In this document: in pieces, positions 16,654 to 25,568 of the stretch
Numbering within the stretch: position 1 is the first letter of the stretch
How the letters are laid out: each line of letters begins with the position of its first letter
DNA from: Pseudarthrobacter phenanthrenivorans Sphe3
GTDB taxonomy: Bacteria; Actinomycetota; Actinomycetes; Actinomycetales; Micrococcaceae
Length of the DNA: 64,000 nt
Direction: 5' to 3'
NCBI RefSeq assembly: GCF_000189535.1
Contig: NC_015145.1
Location: 1,612,001-1,676,000 of the forward strand
Program-made: the position numbers and the translations under genes
Notes under the pieces: generated by a model
What the model saw: only the letters and a program-made list of their open reading frames with translations
Told to the model about the DNA's origin: nothing
Database searches by the model: none

Positions 16654-19600
16654 ATGTTTTCCAAAGTTCTGGTGGCCAACCGCGGCGAAATCGCGATCAG
16701 GGCCTTCCGCGCCGGCTACGAGCTGGGCGCCAAGACCGTTGCCGTTTTCCCCCAGGAGGACAGGAACTCGATCCACCGCCAGAAAGCGGACGAGGCCTAC
16801 CTGATTGGCGAAGAAGGCCACCCGGTCCGGGCCTACCTGGATGTTGACGAAGTTGTCCGGGTAGCAAAGGAATCCGGTGCGGACGCTATCTACCCGGGCT
16901 ACGGTTTCCTCTCCGAGAACCCGGACCTTGCCCGTGCCGCCAAGGCTGCCGGCATCACCTTTGTTGGTCCGCCGGCGGAAGTCCTGGAACTGGCGGGCAA
17001 TAAGGTGGCTGCACTGAAGGCCGCCCGGGACGCCGGCGTGCCCGTCCTTAAGTCCAGTGCGCCGTCCAAGGACCTGGACGAACTCATTGCGGCAGCGGAC
17101 GAGATCGGCTTCCCCATCTTCGCCAAGGCCGTGGCAGGCGGCGGCGGGCGCGGCATGCGCCGCGTGGACACCCGCGAAGCATTGCCCGAAGCCCTGCAGT
17201 CTGCCATGCGCGAGGCCGACGCCGCCTTCGGCGACCCCACGATGTTCCTGGAGCAGGCCGTCCTGCGCCCCCGCCACATCGAAGTGCAGATCCTCGCCGA
17301 CGCCCAGGGCAACGTCATGCACCTCTTCGAGCGCGACTGCTCCATCCAGCGCCGCCACCAGAAGGTCATCGAGATCGCCCCGGCCCCCAACCTGGACGAA
17401 AACATCCGGCAAGCCCTGTATCGGGATGCGGTTAAGTTTGCCCAGGCCCTCAATTACGTCAACGCCGGAACCGTTGAGTTCCTCGTCGACACAGTCGGTG
17501 AGCGCGCGGGGCAGCACGTCTTCATCGAAATGAACCCCCGCATCCAGGTGGAGCACACGGTCACGGAGGAAGTCACCGACGTCGACCTGGTGCAGGCCCA
17601 GATGCGCATCGCTGCCGGCGAAACCCTGGCTGACCTGGGCCTCTCCCAGGACACCGTCCGGCTTCGCGGCGCCGCGCTGCAGAGCCGCATCACCACGGAG
17701 GACCCGGCGAATGGGTTCCGCCCCGACGTCGGAAAGATCACCGGCTACCGCTCGGCCGGCGGTGCGGGCGTAAGGCTCGACGGCGGCACTGTTTACTCAG
17801 GTGCGGAGATCAGCCCGCACTTCGACTCCATGCTGGTCAAGCTCACCTGCCGCGGCAGGGACTACCCTTCCGCGGTGGCCCGCGCCCGCCGTGCCCTGGC
17901 CGAATTCCGTATCCGCGGCGTCTCCACCAATATCTCCTTCCTGCAGGCGGTGCTTGACGATCCCGATTTCATCGCCGGCGATGTGGCAACCTCCTTCATT
18001 GACGAGCGCCCGCAACTGCTCAAGGCGCGCGTCTCTGCCGACCGCGGCACCAAACTCCTCACCTGGCTGGCGGATGTCACTGTCAATAAGCCCAACGGCG
18101 AACTGAAGGTCCACTCCAACCCGGCCCGCAAACTGCCGTCCGTGAAGGACAAAGAAGCGGCTCCGGGCTCCCGGCAGCGGCTTCTCGAGCTGGGCCCGGA
18201 GGGGTTCGCCCGGGCCCTGCGTGAACAGAACGCGGTAGCCGTCACGGACACCACGTTCCGCGACGCGCACCAGTCGCTGCTGGCCACCCGCGTCAGGACC
18301 CGCGACCTCGTCGCGGCCGGGCCCGCGGTCACCGCGCTGATGCCGGAGCTCCTGTCTGTTGAGGCCTGGGGCGGCGCCACCTACGACGTCGCACTGCGCT
18401 TCCTCGGCGAAGACCCCTGGGACCGGCTCGCCGCCCTGCGCGCGGCCATGCCCAACGTCTGCATCCAGATGCTGCTGCGCGGCCGCAACACCGTTGGCTA
18501 CACGCCGTACCCTGAAGAAGTCACGGAAGCCTTCGTCAACGAGGCTGCGGCCACCGGCATCGACATCTTCCGGATCTTCGACGCCCTCAACGACGTCAGC
18601 CAGATGGCCCCGGCCATCCGCGCTGTCCGCGCCACGGGCACCGCAGTCGCCGAGGTGGCGCTCTGCTACACCGGCGACATGCTGGACCCGGAGGAGAAGC
18701 TCTACACGCTGGACTACTACCTGGAACTGGCGCAGAGGATCGTCGACGCCGGCGCCCACATCCTTGCCATCAAGGACATGGCCGGTCTGCTCCGTCCGGC
18801 AGCAGCGGCGAAACTGGTGTCCGCGCTTCGGGAACGCTTCGACCTGCCGGTGCACCTGCACACCCACGACACAGCCGGCGGCCAGCTGGCAACGCTGCTG
18901 GCAGCCGTCGATGCAGGGGTGGACGCCGTGGACGTTGCCTCGGCGTCGCTGGCGGGAACCACCAGCCAGCCCTCTGCCTCTGCCCTGGTGGCGGCACTGG
19001 CGCACACCCCGCGGGATACGGGGCTCAGCCTGGCGGCCGTCAGCTCGCTGGAGCCCTACTGGGAAGCGGTCCGCCGCGTCTACGCGCCGTTCGAGTCCGG
19101 CCTGCCGGGCCCCACGGGACGCGTGTACCAGCACGAGATCCCGGGCGGGCAGCTCTCGAACCTGCGCCAGCAGGCCATGGCCCTGGGGCTGGGGGAGCGG
19201 TTCGAGGCCATCGAGGACATGTACACCGCTGCGGACCGCATCCTCGGCCACCTGGTCAAGGTGACCCCGTCGTCCAAAGTGGTGGGGGACCTTGCCCTGC
19301 ACCTCGTGGGCCTGAACGCAGACCCGGCCGACTTCGAGGAGAACCCGCAGAACTACGACATTCCGGACTCCGTCATCGGCTTCCTGTCCGGCGAACTCGG
19401 CGACCCTCCCGGCGGCTGGCCTGAGCCTTTCCGCACCAAGGCCCTGCAGGGACGGAGCGTGAAGGTCCGCGACGTAGAGCTCAGCGCCGAGGACAGTGCA
19501 GCGCTGAAGTCCGATTCCAAGACCCGCCAGCACACGCTGAACCGGCTGCTCTTTGACGGACCCACCAAGGACTACCTCAAGAGCGTCGAAACCTACGGCA

Positions 19601-20049
19601 ATATCTCGGTCCTGGATACCCGCGACTACCTGTACGGCCTGCAGCGCGGCCAGGAGCACGAGATCCAGCTGGAGAAGGGCGTGCGGCTGATCGCTTCCCT
19701 GGAGGCAGTCTCCGAGCCGGACGAAAAGGGCATGCGCACGGTCATGTGCACCCTCAACGGCCAGTCACGCCCGGTGGTGGTCCGGGACCGTTCCGTGGTC
19801 AGCAACGTCAAGGCTGCGGAAAAGGCTGATCCCGGCCAGCCGGGCCAGGTTGCGGCGCCGTTCGCCGGTGCCGTCACCGTCACCGTCAAGCCCGGTGACG
19901 AGGTGAAGGCAGGGGACACGGTGGCCACCATCGAGGCCATGAAGATGGAGGCATCCATTACGACGCCGGTGGCCGGCAAGGTTTCCCGGCTCGCCATCTC
20001 CGCCGTCGAGCAGGTGGAAGGCGGAGACCTCCTGCTGGTCGTCGAGTAG
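16654..20049 (+). CDS. pyc: Pyruvate carboxylase
   Basis: Biotin enzyme that carboxylates pyruvate to oxaloacetate and refills the TCA cycle. 1131 aa, single-chain type. It has a biotin carboxylase domain (about 1-450) with the ATP-grasp region GGGGRGMRRV and RHIEVQILAD, a carboxyltransferase domain (about 520-800) starting at TDTTFRDAHQSLLATR with metal-binding HLHTHDTAG, then the PC-specific domain, and a biotinyl domain with the biotinylated lysine K1097 in EAMKMEA. AGGAG precedes ATG 16654. It is monocistronic, ending at a large bidirectional terminator. Confidence 0.97.
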   Translation: MFSKVLVANRGEIAIRAFRAGYELGAKTVAVFPQEDRNSIHRQKADEAYLIGEEGHPVRAYLDVDEVVRVAKESGADAIYPGYGFLSENPDLARAAKAAGITFVGPPAEVLELAGNKVAALKAARDAGVPVLKSSAPSKDLDELIAAADEIGFPIFAKAVAGGGGRGMRRVDTREALPEALQSAMREADAAFGDPTMFLEQAVLRPRHIEVQILADAQGNVMHLFERDCSIQRRHQKVIEIAPAPNLDENIRQALYRDAVKFAQALNYVNAGTVEFLVDTVGERAGQHVFIEMNPRIQVEHTVTEEVTDVDLVQAQMRIAAGETLADLGLSQDTVRLRGAALQSRITTEDPANGFRPDVGKITGYRSAGGAGVRLDGGTVYSGAEISPHFDSMLVKLTCRGRDYPSAVARARRALAEFRIRGVSTNISFLQAVLDDPDFIAGDVATSFIDERPQLLKARVSADRGTKLLTWLADVTVNKPNGELKVHSNPARKLPSVKDKEAAPGSRQRLLELGPEGFARALREQNAVAVTDTTFRDAHQSLLATRVRTRDLVAAGPAVTALMPELLSVEAWGGATYDVALRFLGEDPWDRLAALRAAMPNVCIQMLLRGRNTVGYTPYPEEVTEAFVNEAAATGIDIFRIFDALNDVSQMAPAIRAVRATGTAVAEVALCYTGDMLDPEEKLYTLDYYLELAQRIVDAGAHILAIKDMAGLLRPAAAAKLVSALRERFDLPVHLHTHDTAGGQLATLLAAVDAGVDAVDVASASLAGTTSQPSASALVAALAHTPRDTGLSLAAVSSLEPYWEAVRRVYAPFESGLPGPTGRVYQHEIPGGQLSNLRQQAMALGLGERFEAIEDMYTAADRILGHLVKVTPSSKVVGDLALHLVGLNADPADFEENPQNYDIPDSVIGFLSGELGDPPGGWPEPFRTKALQGRSVKVRDVELSAEDSAALKSDSKTRQHTLNRLLFDGPTKDYLKSVETYGNISVLDTRDYLYGLQRGQEHEIQLEKGVRLIASLEAVSEPDEKGMRTVMCTLNGQSRPVVVRDRSVVSNVKAAEKADPGQPGQVAAPFAGAVTVTVKPGDEVKAGDTVATIEAMKMEASITTPVAGKVSRLAISAVEQVEGGDLLLVVE

Positions 20050-20055
20050 CTCAAC

Positions 20056-20120
20056 AAAAAACGCGGGGTCACTTCCCGCCCAATCCGATGCTTCGGACGG
20101 GCGGGAAGTGACCCCGCGTT
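20056..20120. terminator. Bidirectional terminator, pyc / acyl-CoA ligase
   Basis: A 22-bp perfect stem (20060-20081 with 20099-20120) encloses a smaller TCCGA/TCGGA stem. On the minus strand it is followed by a T run (complement of 20056-20061), so it is a strong terminator for the ligase gene and can also stop pyc. Confidence 0.9.
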
Positions 20121-20143
20121 GCTGTTTCTACGCGTTGTTGTTT

Positions 20144-21952
20144 CTAGGACCGCGGCGCGGCGTACATTTCTTCGATGACGGTCTCGAAGTCCTTCATCAC
20201 CTGGGCCCGCTTAACCTTCATGGACGGCGTCAGGTGGCCAGAGGCCTCCGTGAACTCGGCGGGCACGATCCGGAAGGACTTGATCGCCTCCGCCTGGGAC
20301 ACGGACGTGTTGGCGGCCGTGATGAGGTCCTGGACCGCAGCCTTGACCACGGGGCTGGCAGCGGCGTCTTCGAGGGATGTGTCAGCGGGAAGGCCGTGGC
20401 GTTGCAGCCACCCAGGCAGGGCCTCCTGGTCCAGCGTGATCAGCGCGCCGATGAACGGCCGGTTGTCACCCACCACCAGCACCTGCGACACCAGCGCGTC
20501 CGCCCGGATCTGGTCCTCCAGAAGCGCCGGAATCACGTTCTTGCCACCAGCGGTGACGATGATCTCCTTCTTGCGCCCGGTAATCCAGACGAAACCGTCC
20601 TCATCCAGCCGGCCGATGTCACCGGTACGGAACCAGCCGTCGTCGAACGTCTCGGCGGTCAGGTCGGGCCGCTTGTAGTAGCCGCGCATCACGCAGACAC
20701 CCTTGGCCAGGATTTCCCCGTCGCTGGCAATCTTTACGGCATTGCCCGGCAGGGGCTTGCCGACGGATCCGATCTTGATCAGTGACGGTGTGTTCACGGA
20801 AATCGGCGCAGTGGTTTCGGTCAGGCCGTAGCCTTCGAGTACCTGCAGCCCGATGCCCTGGAAGAAGTGTCCCAGCCGCTCCCCGAGGGGGCCGCCGCCG
20901 GACACGGCATGCGCGACATGGCCGCCCATCGCCGCGCGCAGCTTGCCGTAGACGAGTTTGTCGAACAGTGCGTGGCGGAGCTTCAGGCCCAAGCCCACGC
21001 GGCCCTCCTGCCGGGCCTTGGAAAAGGCGATGGCGGTATCGGCTGCCTTGTGGAAGATGGCTCCCTTCCCGCCGTCTTCCGCTTTGGTCAGCGCGGAGTT
21101 GTAGACCTTTTCGAAAACGCGCGGCACGGCCAGGATGAACGTTGGCTCATAGCTCTGCAGGTCTGCCAGGAGGTTCTTGATGTCCGGAGTGTGTGCCACG
21201 GTGGTGCCGGCCGCCATGGCAAGTACGGAGATGAAGCGGGCAAAGACGTGGGCCAGGGGCAGGAACATGATGGTCTTGGCGTTCTCGTGGACGATCTCGC
21301 CGATGATGGCCAGAGCGTTGTCTGAGAGTTCCACGAAGTTCCCGTGGGTAAGTTCGCAGCCCTTGGGCCTGCCGGTGGTTCCGGAGGTATAGATGATGGT
21401 GGCGGTATCGCCCAGCCGGGCGGTCTTCCGGCGGGCCTCAAGGTCGTCGTCGCTGACACTTCGGCCCGCGTCGCGGAGGGCGTCCAGGCCCTTTCCTTCC
21501 AGCTGCCAGACGTTCTCAAGGGACGTCAGCGCCTCGGCAGTCACCGCCTGCCGGATGATGTCCTCATGGTGGGCTGCCTCACCGAAGGCGGCAACGGCCC
21601 CGGAGTCCCCGAGGTTCCAGGCCACCTGCGAAGGGGAGGAGGTTTCGTAGATCGGCACGGAAACGGCGCCGGCAAACCAGATGGCGAAGTCCACCAGCGA
21701 CCATTCGTAGCGGGTACGGGACATGATGCCCACGCGGTCCCCGGCAGCTACGCCGCTTGCCATGAGGCCCTTCGCCAAAGCCCTGACATCGGCCAGGAAG
21801 TCTGTGGCGGAGATGTCCTGCCAGGACCCGGAGGCGTCCAGCCGCGAAAAGAGCGCAGGGTTGCTGGCCTTTGCTGCCTGCCTCAGCACCAGATCGGTGA
21901 TGTTGGTTTCCGATGGGACAACAACAAGAGGCGGAACACTGAATTCGCGCAC
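20144..21952 (-). CDS. Long-chain fatty acid-CoA ligase (AMP-forming)
   Basis: Activates fatty acids to acyl-CoA through an acyl-adenylate at the membrane or in the cytoplasm. 602 aa from GTG 21952, with AAAGGAG just upstream. The AMP-binding P loop is IIYTSGTTGRPKGCEL, the A5-type motif is EGYGLTET, then YYKRPDLTAETFDDGWFRTGD, and the C-terminal motif is GRKKEIIVTAGGKNV. It is of the FAA1/FadD15 type with a large N-terminal domain. It shares a 188-bp intergenic region with the divergent glucokinase gene, where a palindrome (22032-22053) resembles a TetR-type operator. Confidence 0.93.
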   Translation of the reverse strand: MREFSVPPLVVVPSETNITDLVLRQAAKASNPALFSRLDASGSWQDISATDFLADVRALAKGLMASGVAAGDRVGIMSRTRYEWSLVDFAIWFAGAVSVPIYETSSPSQVAWNLGDSGAVAAFGEAAHHEDIIRQAVTAEALTSLENVWQLEGKGLDALRDAGRSVSDDDLEARRKTARLGDTATIIYTSGTTGRPKGCELTHGNFVELSDNALAIIGEIVHENAKTIMFLPLAHVFARFISVLAMAAGTTVAHTPDIKNLLADLQSYEPTFILAVPRVFEKVYNSALTKAEDGGKGAIFHKAADTAIAFSKARQEGRVGLGLKLRHALFDKLVYGKLRAAMGGHVAHAVSGGGPLGERLGHFFQGIGLQVLEGYGLTETTAPISVNTPSLIKIGSVGKPLPGNAVKIASDGEILAKGVCVMRGYYKRPDLTAETFDDGWFRTGDIGRLDEDGFVWITGRKKEIIVTAGGKNVIPALLEDQIRADALVSQVLVVGDNRPFIGALITLDQEALPGWLQRHGLPADTSLEDAAASPVVKAAVQDLITAANTSVSQAEAIKSFRIVPAEFTEASGHLTPSMKVKRAQVMKDFETVIEEMYAAPRS

Positions 21953-22031
21953 TATAGCTCCTTTGATATCCGGGTCCCGCGCAGGGGTATGCCTAAAGAC
22001 TAGTATGCCGCTGCCGGGCCGTGCAGTATCT

Positions 22032-22053
22032 AAAGTTACTGGTCGGTAACTTT
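22032..22053. promoter_or_regulatory. Inverted repeat, TetR-type operator candidate
   Basis: Perfect 8-bp arms AAAGTTAC and GTAACTTT with a 6-nt spacer lie between the divergent acyl-CoA ligase and glucokinase genes, about 80 nt from the ligase start. The size and symmetry are those of TetR-family operators that control fatty-acid genes. No TetR gene is nearby. Confidence 0.5.
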
Positions 22054-22126
22054 GCCGTCAACGGGGCGGTGCGACATGTGGGCGGCATCTCCGGCCGGCC
22101 ACACCCGTGCGTCCAAAGCGCCCACC

Positions 22127-22132
22127 TAGAAT
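22127..22132 (+). promoter_or_regulatory. -10 element for the glucokinase gene
   Basis: TAGAAT lies 8 nt before ATG 22141. The transcript would be leaderless or nearly so, although GGGGGA in between could also serve as a ribosome site on a transcript starting upstream. Confidence 0.5.
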
Positions 22133-22140
22133 GGGGGACT

Positions 22141-23232
22141 ATGTACGTACCGCCACCCGGCGAAAAGGCCGGGCCACTGAAGAGACCTGCCCCATGGAGG
22201 CTGCGGCCCACCTCCAGCCGGGTGGGTCCGCGGCGCGGCGAGGGCTTCCGGCAACACCTGCGCCTTGGGCGTAAGGGGCTGGCCATTGGCATCGACATCG
22301 GGGGCACCAAGGTAGCCGCGGGTGTGGTGGATGCCGATGGCAGGATCCTCAGCGAGGCGCGGCGAACCACGCCGGGCAGGGATCCCCGGGCCGTGGAGCA
22401 GGTCATCGTTGAGCTGGTGGAGGAACTGGGCAGGGGCCACCGGATCTGGTCCGTAGGGATTGGCGCGGCCGGCTGGATGGATCTCGACGGCGGCACAGTG
22501 CTGTTCAGCCCACACCTCGCCTGGCGTAATGAACCGCTCCGGGCCAACCTGCAGCAACTCCTCCGCCGGCCGGTGCTCCTGGCCAACGACGCTGACGCCG
22601 CCGCCTGGGCCGAGTGGCGCTTTGGCGCGGGCCAGGGCGAAGACCGCTTGGTTTGTATCACGTTGGGTACCGGTATTGGCGGAGCCATGGTGATGGACGG
22701 CAGGGTAGAACGGGGCCGCTTCGGCGTGGCCGGCGAGTTCGGGCACCAGATCATCATGCCCGGCGGGCACCGCTGTGAATGCGGCAACCGGGGCTGCTGG
22801 GAGCAGTACGCATCTGGGAATGCTTTGGGCCGCGAGGCAAGGATCCTGGCGCGGGCCAACTCTCCGGTGGCGCAGGACCTGCTTGCGGCCGTGGGCGGAC
22901 GGGCGGACGCCATCACCGGTGCCATTGTGACGGAACTGGCGCTTGCCGGCGATCCGGCTTCACGCGAACTGCTCGAGGAAGTGGGGGAGTGGCTGGGCCT
23001 TGGCCTGGCAAATCTTGCCGCCGCGCTGGATCCGGGGCTATTCGTTATTGGCGGCGGGTTGTGCTCAGCCGGTGACCTGTTGGTGGAGCCTGCCAGGAAG
23101 GCCTTCGCACGCAACCTGACAGGCCGCGGGTTCCGTCCCGCAGCGGGGATTGAACTGGCCGCGCTCGGGCCCAATGCGGGGCTTATCGGCGCCGCAGACC
23201 TCTCCAGGGTAAGCAGCCGGACGCGTCGCTGA
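22141..23232 (+). CDS. glk: ROK-family glucokinase
   Basis: Sugar kinase of the ROK family, probably phosphorylating glucose with ATP. 363 aa from ATG 22141; about 45 residues precede the core and are basic and poorly conserved. The ATP motif is IGIDIGGTKVAAGVV, the second phosphate motif ITLGTGIGGAMV, the catalytic GEFGHQ region follows, and the zinc motif is CECGNRGCWEQYASG. No helix-turn-helix domain is present, so this is a kinase and not a ROK repressor. Sugar specificity is by family. It stands alone, convergent with the small membrane-protein gene. Confidence 0.9.
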   Translation: MYVPPPGEKAGPLKRPAPWRLRPTSSRVGPRRGEGFRQHLRLGRKGLAIGIDIGGTKVAAGVVDADGRILSEARRTTPGRDPRAVEQVIVELVEELGRGHRIWSVGIGAAGWMDLDGGTVLFSPHLAWRNEPLRANLQQLLRRPVLLANDADAAAWAEWRFGAGQGEDRLVCITLGTGIGGAMVMDGRVERGRFGVAGEFGHQIIMPGGHRCECGNRGCWEQYASGNALGREARILARANSPVAQDLLAAVGGRADAITGAIVTELALAGDPASRELLEEVGEWLGLGLANLAAALDPGLFVIGGGLCSAGDLLVEPARKAFARNLTGRGFRPAAGIELAALGPNAGLIGAADLSRVSSRTRR

Positions 23233-23279
23233 CGCGTGGCTACGGCGGCGGCGGGTTGCCGCCGCGGCCAAGCCTGGCG

Positions 23280-23864
23280 CTAGACGCGTGCGCCGTCGTC
23301 GTCCTCGTCTTTTTCCTGCGGCAGCTTCATGATCAGGTACACCGTGCCGAGCACGAAGACCGCCACGATTCCCACGATGGCCAACAGCGGTGCGGCGCGC
23401 CAGAACATGGCTGCCAGCAGCAGTGCCACGGGTCCGCCCACGGCAGCGAGCCAGGCAAGCATGGTCAACGGATCGGTGCCCGCCAGGCTGGGTGGTTCCT
23501 CGGGAACGAAATCGCCGTCCTCCGGGTCCACCTCGTAGTCGCGGGGGCCGGAGGGTGAGTCCACCCCCGCGTTGGAGCCGCCATCCGCCGCGGCCTGCCG
23601 TTCCGCGGCGGATCTTTCCGACGGCGTGGTGCCGGCCAGGCCCAGGGGGTCGAAATCCCGGAAGGTGGCTGGCCGCCCTGTGGCGGAGAAGTCCTGGCCG
23701 GGTGCCTGTCCGGGGCCGGGCGCCTGACCGGGGTCAGCGCCTGGCGCGGTGTCGGTGCCGGAGACTGTGCCGGAATCCGCCTCCAGGCGGGCCACCAGGT
23801 CCAGCCAAACGGCGTCGTCCTGGTTGGCGCCCTGGTCGGGGGAGCCCGGGTCAGGCCTGTTCAT
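23280..23864 (-). CDS. Hypothetical membrane protein, Pro/Gly/Asp-rich N terminus
   Basis: 194 aa. The first 130 or so residues are acidic, Gly/Pro-rich and probably disordered, with repeated GQAPG units near residue 55. Two membrane helices follow (about 133-157 and 160-180) and a short acidic tail EKDEDDDG. ATG 23864 is chosen because GGAGG lies upstream and it overlaps the preceding hydrolase stop by 14 nt, which suggests coupling with the two hydrolases. No domain of known function is recognised. Similar short membrane proteins occur next to lipases in related genomes, but a role is not known. Confidence 0.75.
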   Translation of the reverse strand: MNRPDPGSPDQGANQDDAVWLDLVARLEADSGTVSGTDTAPGADPGQAPGPGQAPGQDFSATGRPATFRDFDPLGLAGTTPSERSAAERQAAADGGSNAGVDSPSGPRDYEVDPEDGDFVPEEPPSLAGTDPLTMLAWLAAVGGPVALLLAAMFWRAAPLLAIVGIVAVFVLGTVYLIMKLPQEKDEDDDGARV

Positions 23865-24672
23865 GGGACATGACCTCCAAAGTTGTTGCCGGACCCGCGG
23901 CGGGGACTTGCGGCGTCCCGTCGGAAACCAGGGAGCGGATAAACGTGACGGAGCCTTCGAAAATCCGGTCGGCGTCGTGGTCCATGGTAGCCACGTGATA
24001 GCTGTTGTCGAGGCGGACAAGCTCCAGTGGAGCATGGGTGAGTCCGCGCCGCAGCGCAGCAATGCTTGAGTCGGAGACCACGTGGTCCACGGCGGAGCGG
24101 TAGACCTGGACCGGAGCAGTGATCCGGGGGAGGAGCCTGAGGGTGTCGCGGAACATCTTGTTGAGCTGGTGGGCTGCAGCGACCGGGGTCCGCGAATACG
24201 CGCCCTCGTCCATGCCTTCTTTGAGGATGTCATTGGCGATGGCCGGGGTGCTCTTCATGACCAGCTTCAAAATGCCTGCCAGCGGTGCCCGGGGATCATC
24301 GATCACCAGGCCGGGGTTCACCAGGATCACCCCTGCCACGGGTCGGGTGGCCGCGATTCGCAGTGCCAGCGCCCCGCCCATGCTCAACCCTGCCGAAAAG
24401 ACGTAATCGCAGTCCGCTTCCAGTTCGAGGTAGGCATCATCCAGGGCGGCGTGCCACTCCTGCCAGCGGGTGCGGGCGAGCTCCTGCCAGCTGGTGCCGT
24501 GGCCGGGGAGCAGCGGCATCCGGACGGCAAAACCGGCTGCGGCCAGGGACTGGGCCCACGTCCGCAGCCCGTGCGGACTTCCCGTAAACCCGTGCGAGAG
24601 CACCACACCGACGCGGGGACCGCTGCCGGTGAACGGACTGCTGAAGGGGCTGTGGTCCAGGCCGGAGGTCAT
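23851..24672 (-). CDS. Alpha/beta hydrolase, carboxylesterase/lipase type
   Basis: 273-aa serine hydrolase, probably cleaving short or medium acyl esters such as monoacylglycerol. The oxyanion region is LSHGFTGSPHGLR, the nucleophile elbow is AGLSMGGALAL, and a C-terminal His is in LDNSYHVATMDHD. It shares motifs with the upstream hydrolase along its whole length, so the pair arose by tandem duplication. Its ATG overlaps the upstream gene's stop (ATGA). No signal peptide is seen, so it is likely cytoplasmic. The exact substrate is not visible. Confidence 0.88.
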   Translation of the reverse strand: MTSGLDHSPFSSPFTGSGPRVGVVLSHGFTGSPHGLRTWAQSLAAAGFAVRMPLLPGHGTSWQELARTRWQEWHAALDDAYLELEADCDYVFSAGLSMGGALALRIAATRPVAGVILVNPGLVIDDPRAPLAGILKLVMKSTPAIANDILKEGMDEGAYSRTPVAAAHQLNKMFRDTLRLLPRITAPVQVYRSAVDHVVSDSSIAALRRGLTHAPLELVRLDNSYHVATMDHDADRIFEGSVTFIRSLVSDGTPQVPAAGPATTLEVMSHEQA

Positions 24673-25457
24673 GGAGTCTCCAATGCGGGGGTCTGGCGGG
24701 CGAGGGCATGGAAGAACGCGCTGGATTTCGCAAATATCTCCGGCGCGTCCACGTCCAGCGTAGCCACATGGCCGCTGCGGCGGAGGTGCACCACATCCGT
24801 GAGGTGCCCGGCCAGGCCCTTCCGGAGCAATGCCAGCGACGTCGGCGGTATTACGGCGTCAGTCTCAGACTTGAAGACCTGCACCGGCACAGAGACACGG
24901 GGGAGCCCACGGGCAGCCGCGCCAAAGAGCTTCTTCAGCTCGTGGACAGCGGCCAGAGGGGTCCGTGAATAATCCCCGTGGCTGGTGGCCGCGGCGGTAG
25001 GCTGCTCCTCCTCGATGGGGAGGGTGGTCCGCTGGAAGTACTTCAGGACTCCCACCACCCGCACGCGCCGGTCGTAGAAACTCAGGCCGGGGTTGACCAC
25101 GGACACGCCGGCAACGTTGTGGCGTGAGGCAGCCAGCAGTGCCAGGGCCCCGCCCATGGACAGCCCGGCGACGAACGTTCTCTCAGTGCTGCGCTCCAAT
25201 TCGAGGAAGGCGTTTTCGAAGCAGCGGTACCAGTCGTCCCAGCGCGTCCTGGCCAGCTGGCGCCAGTCCGTTCCGTGTCCCGGCAGCAGTGGCACGCTCA
25301 CTGCATAGCCCTGTGAAGCAAGGTGTTCTGCCCATGGCAACACGCTTAAAGGACTGCCGGTGAAGCCATGGCAGATGGCCACGCCGGTCCTGGCATTCGG
25401 TCCGTGGCCGGGATAGCTGAAAGCGGCAGGAGGGGACGGGGTGCTGCTTTCGCTCAT
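24669..25457 (-). CDS. Alpha/beta hydrolase, carboxylesterase/lipase type (paralogue)
   Basis: 262 aa, first gene of the hydrolase pair. The motifs match its neighbour: ICHGFTGSPLSVLPWAE, nucleophile elbow AGLSMGGALALL, LLPGHGTDWRQLARTRWDDW and the late His in LRRSGHVATLDVDAPE. The shared GHGT-W-LARTRW block is typical of thermostable bacterial monoacylglycerol lipases and carboxylesterases. It is divergent from the second plsC-type gene, with 111 bp between starts, so acyl-ester breakdown and lipid synthesis genes share a control region. The true substrate is unknown. Confidence 0.88.
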   Translation of the reverse strand: MSESSTPSPPAAFSYPGHGPNARTGVAICHGFTGSPLSVLPWAEHLASQGYAVSVPLLPGHGTDWRQLARTRWDDWYRCFENAFLELERSTERTFVAGLSMGGALALLAASRHNVAGVSVVNPGLSFYDRRVRVVGVLKYFQRTTLPIEEEQPTAAATSHGDYSRTPLAAVHELKKLFGAAARGLPRVSVPVQVFKSETDAVIPPTSLALLRKGLAGHLTDVVHLRRSGHVATLDVDAPEIFAKSSAFFHALARQTPALETP

Positions 25458-25568
25458 TGCTCCATCGTGTCACTGTTCCGGACAAATCTCACTAGAGTAG
25501 GGTTGCATTGAACTGCTGGCCAGGCCCGACGCGGGGCCCGGGGGCCGCCTTCCGGAGAGGTTTCTCAC

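Noticed and set aside
17797..19659. 620-codon open frame antisense to pyc
   Set aside because: High-GC shadow frame; composition (rich in G, Q, R, H, V) mirrors codon positions of pyc.
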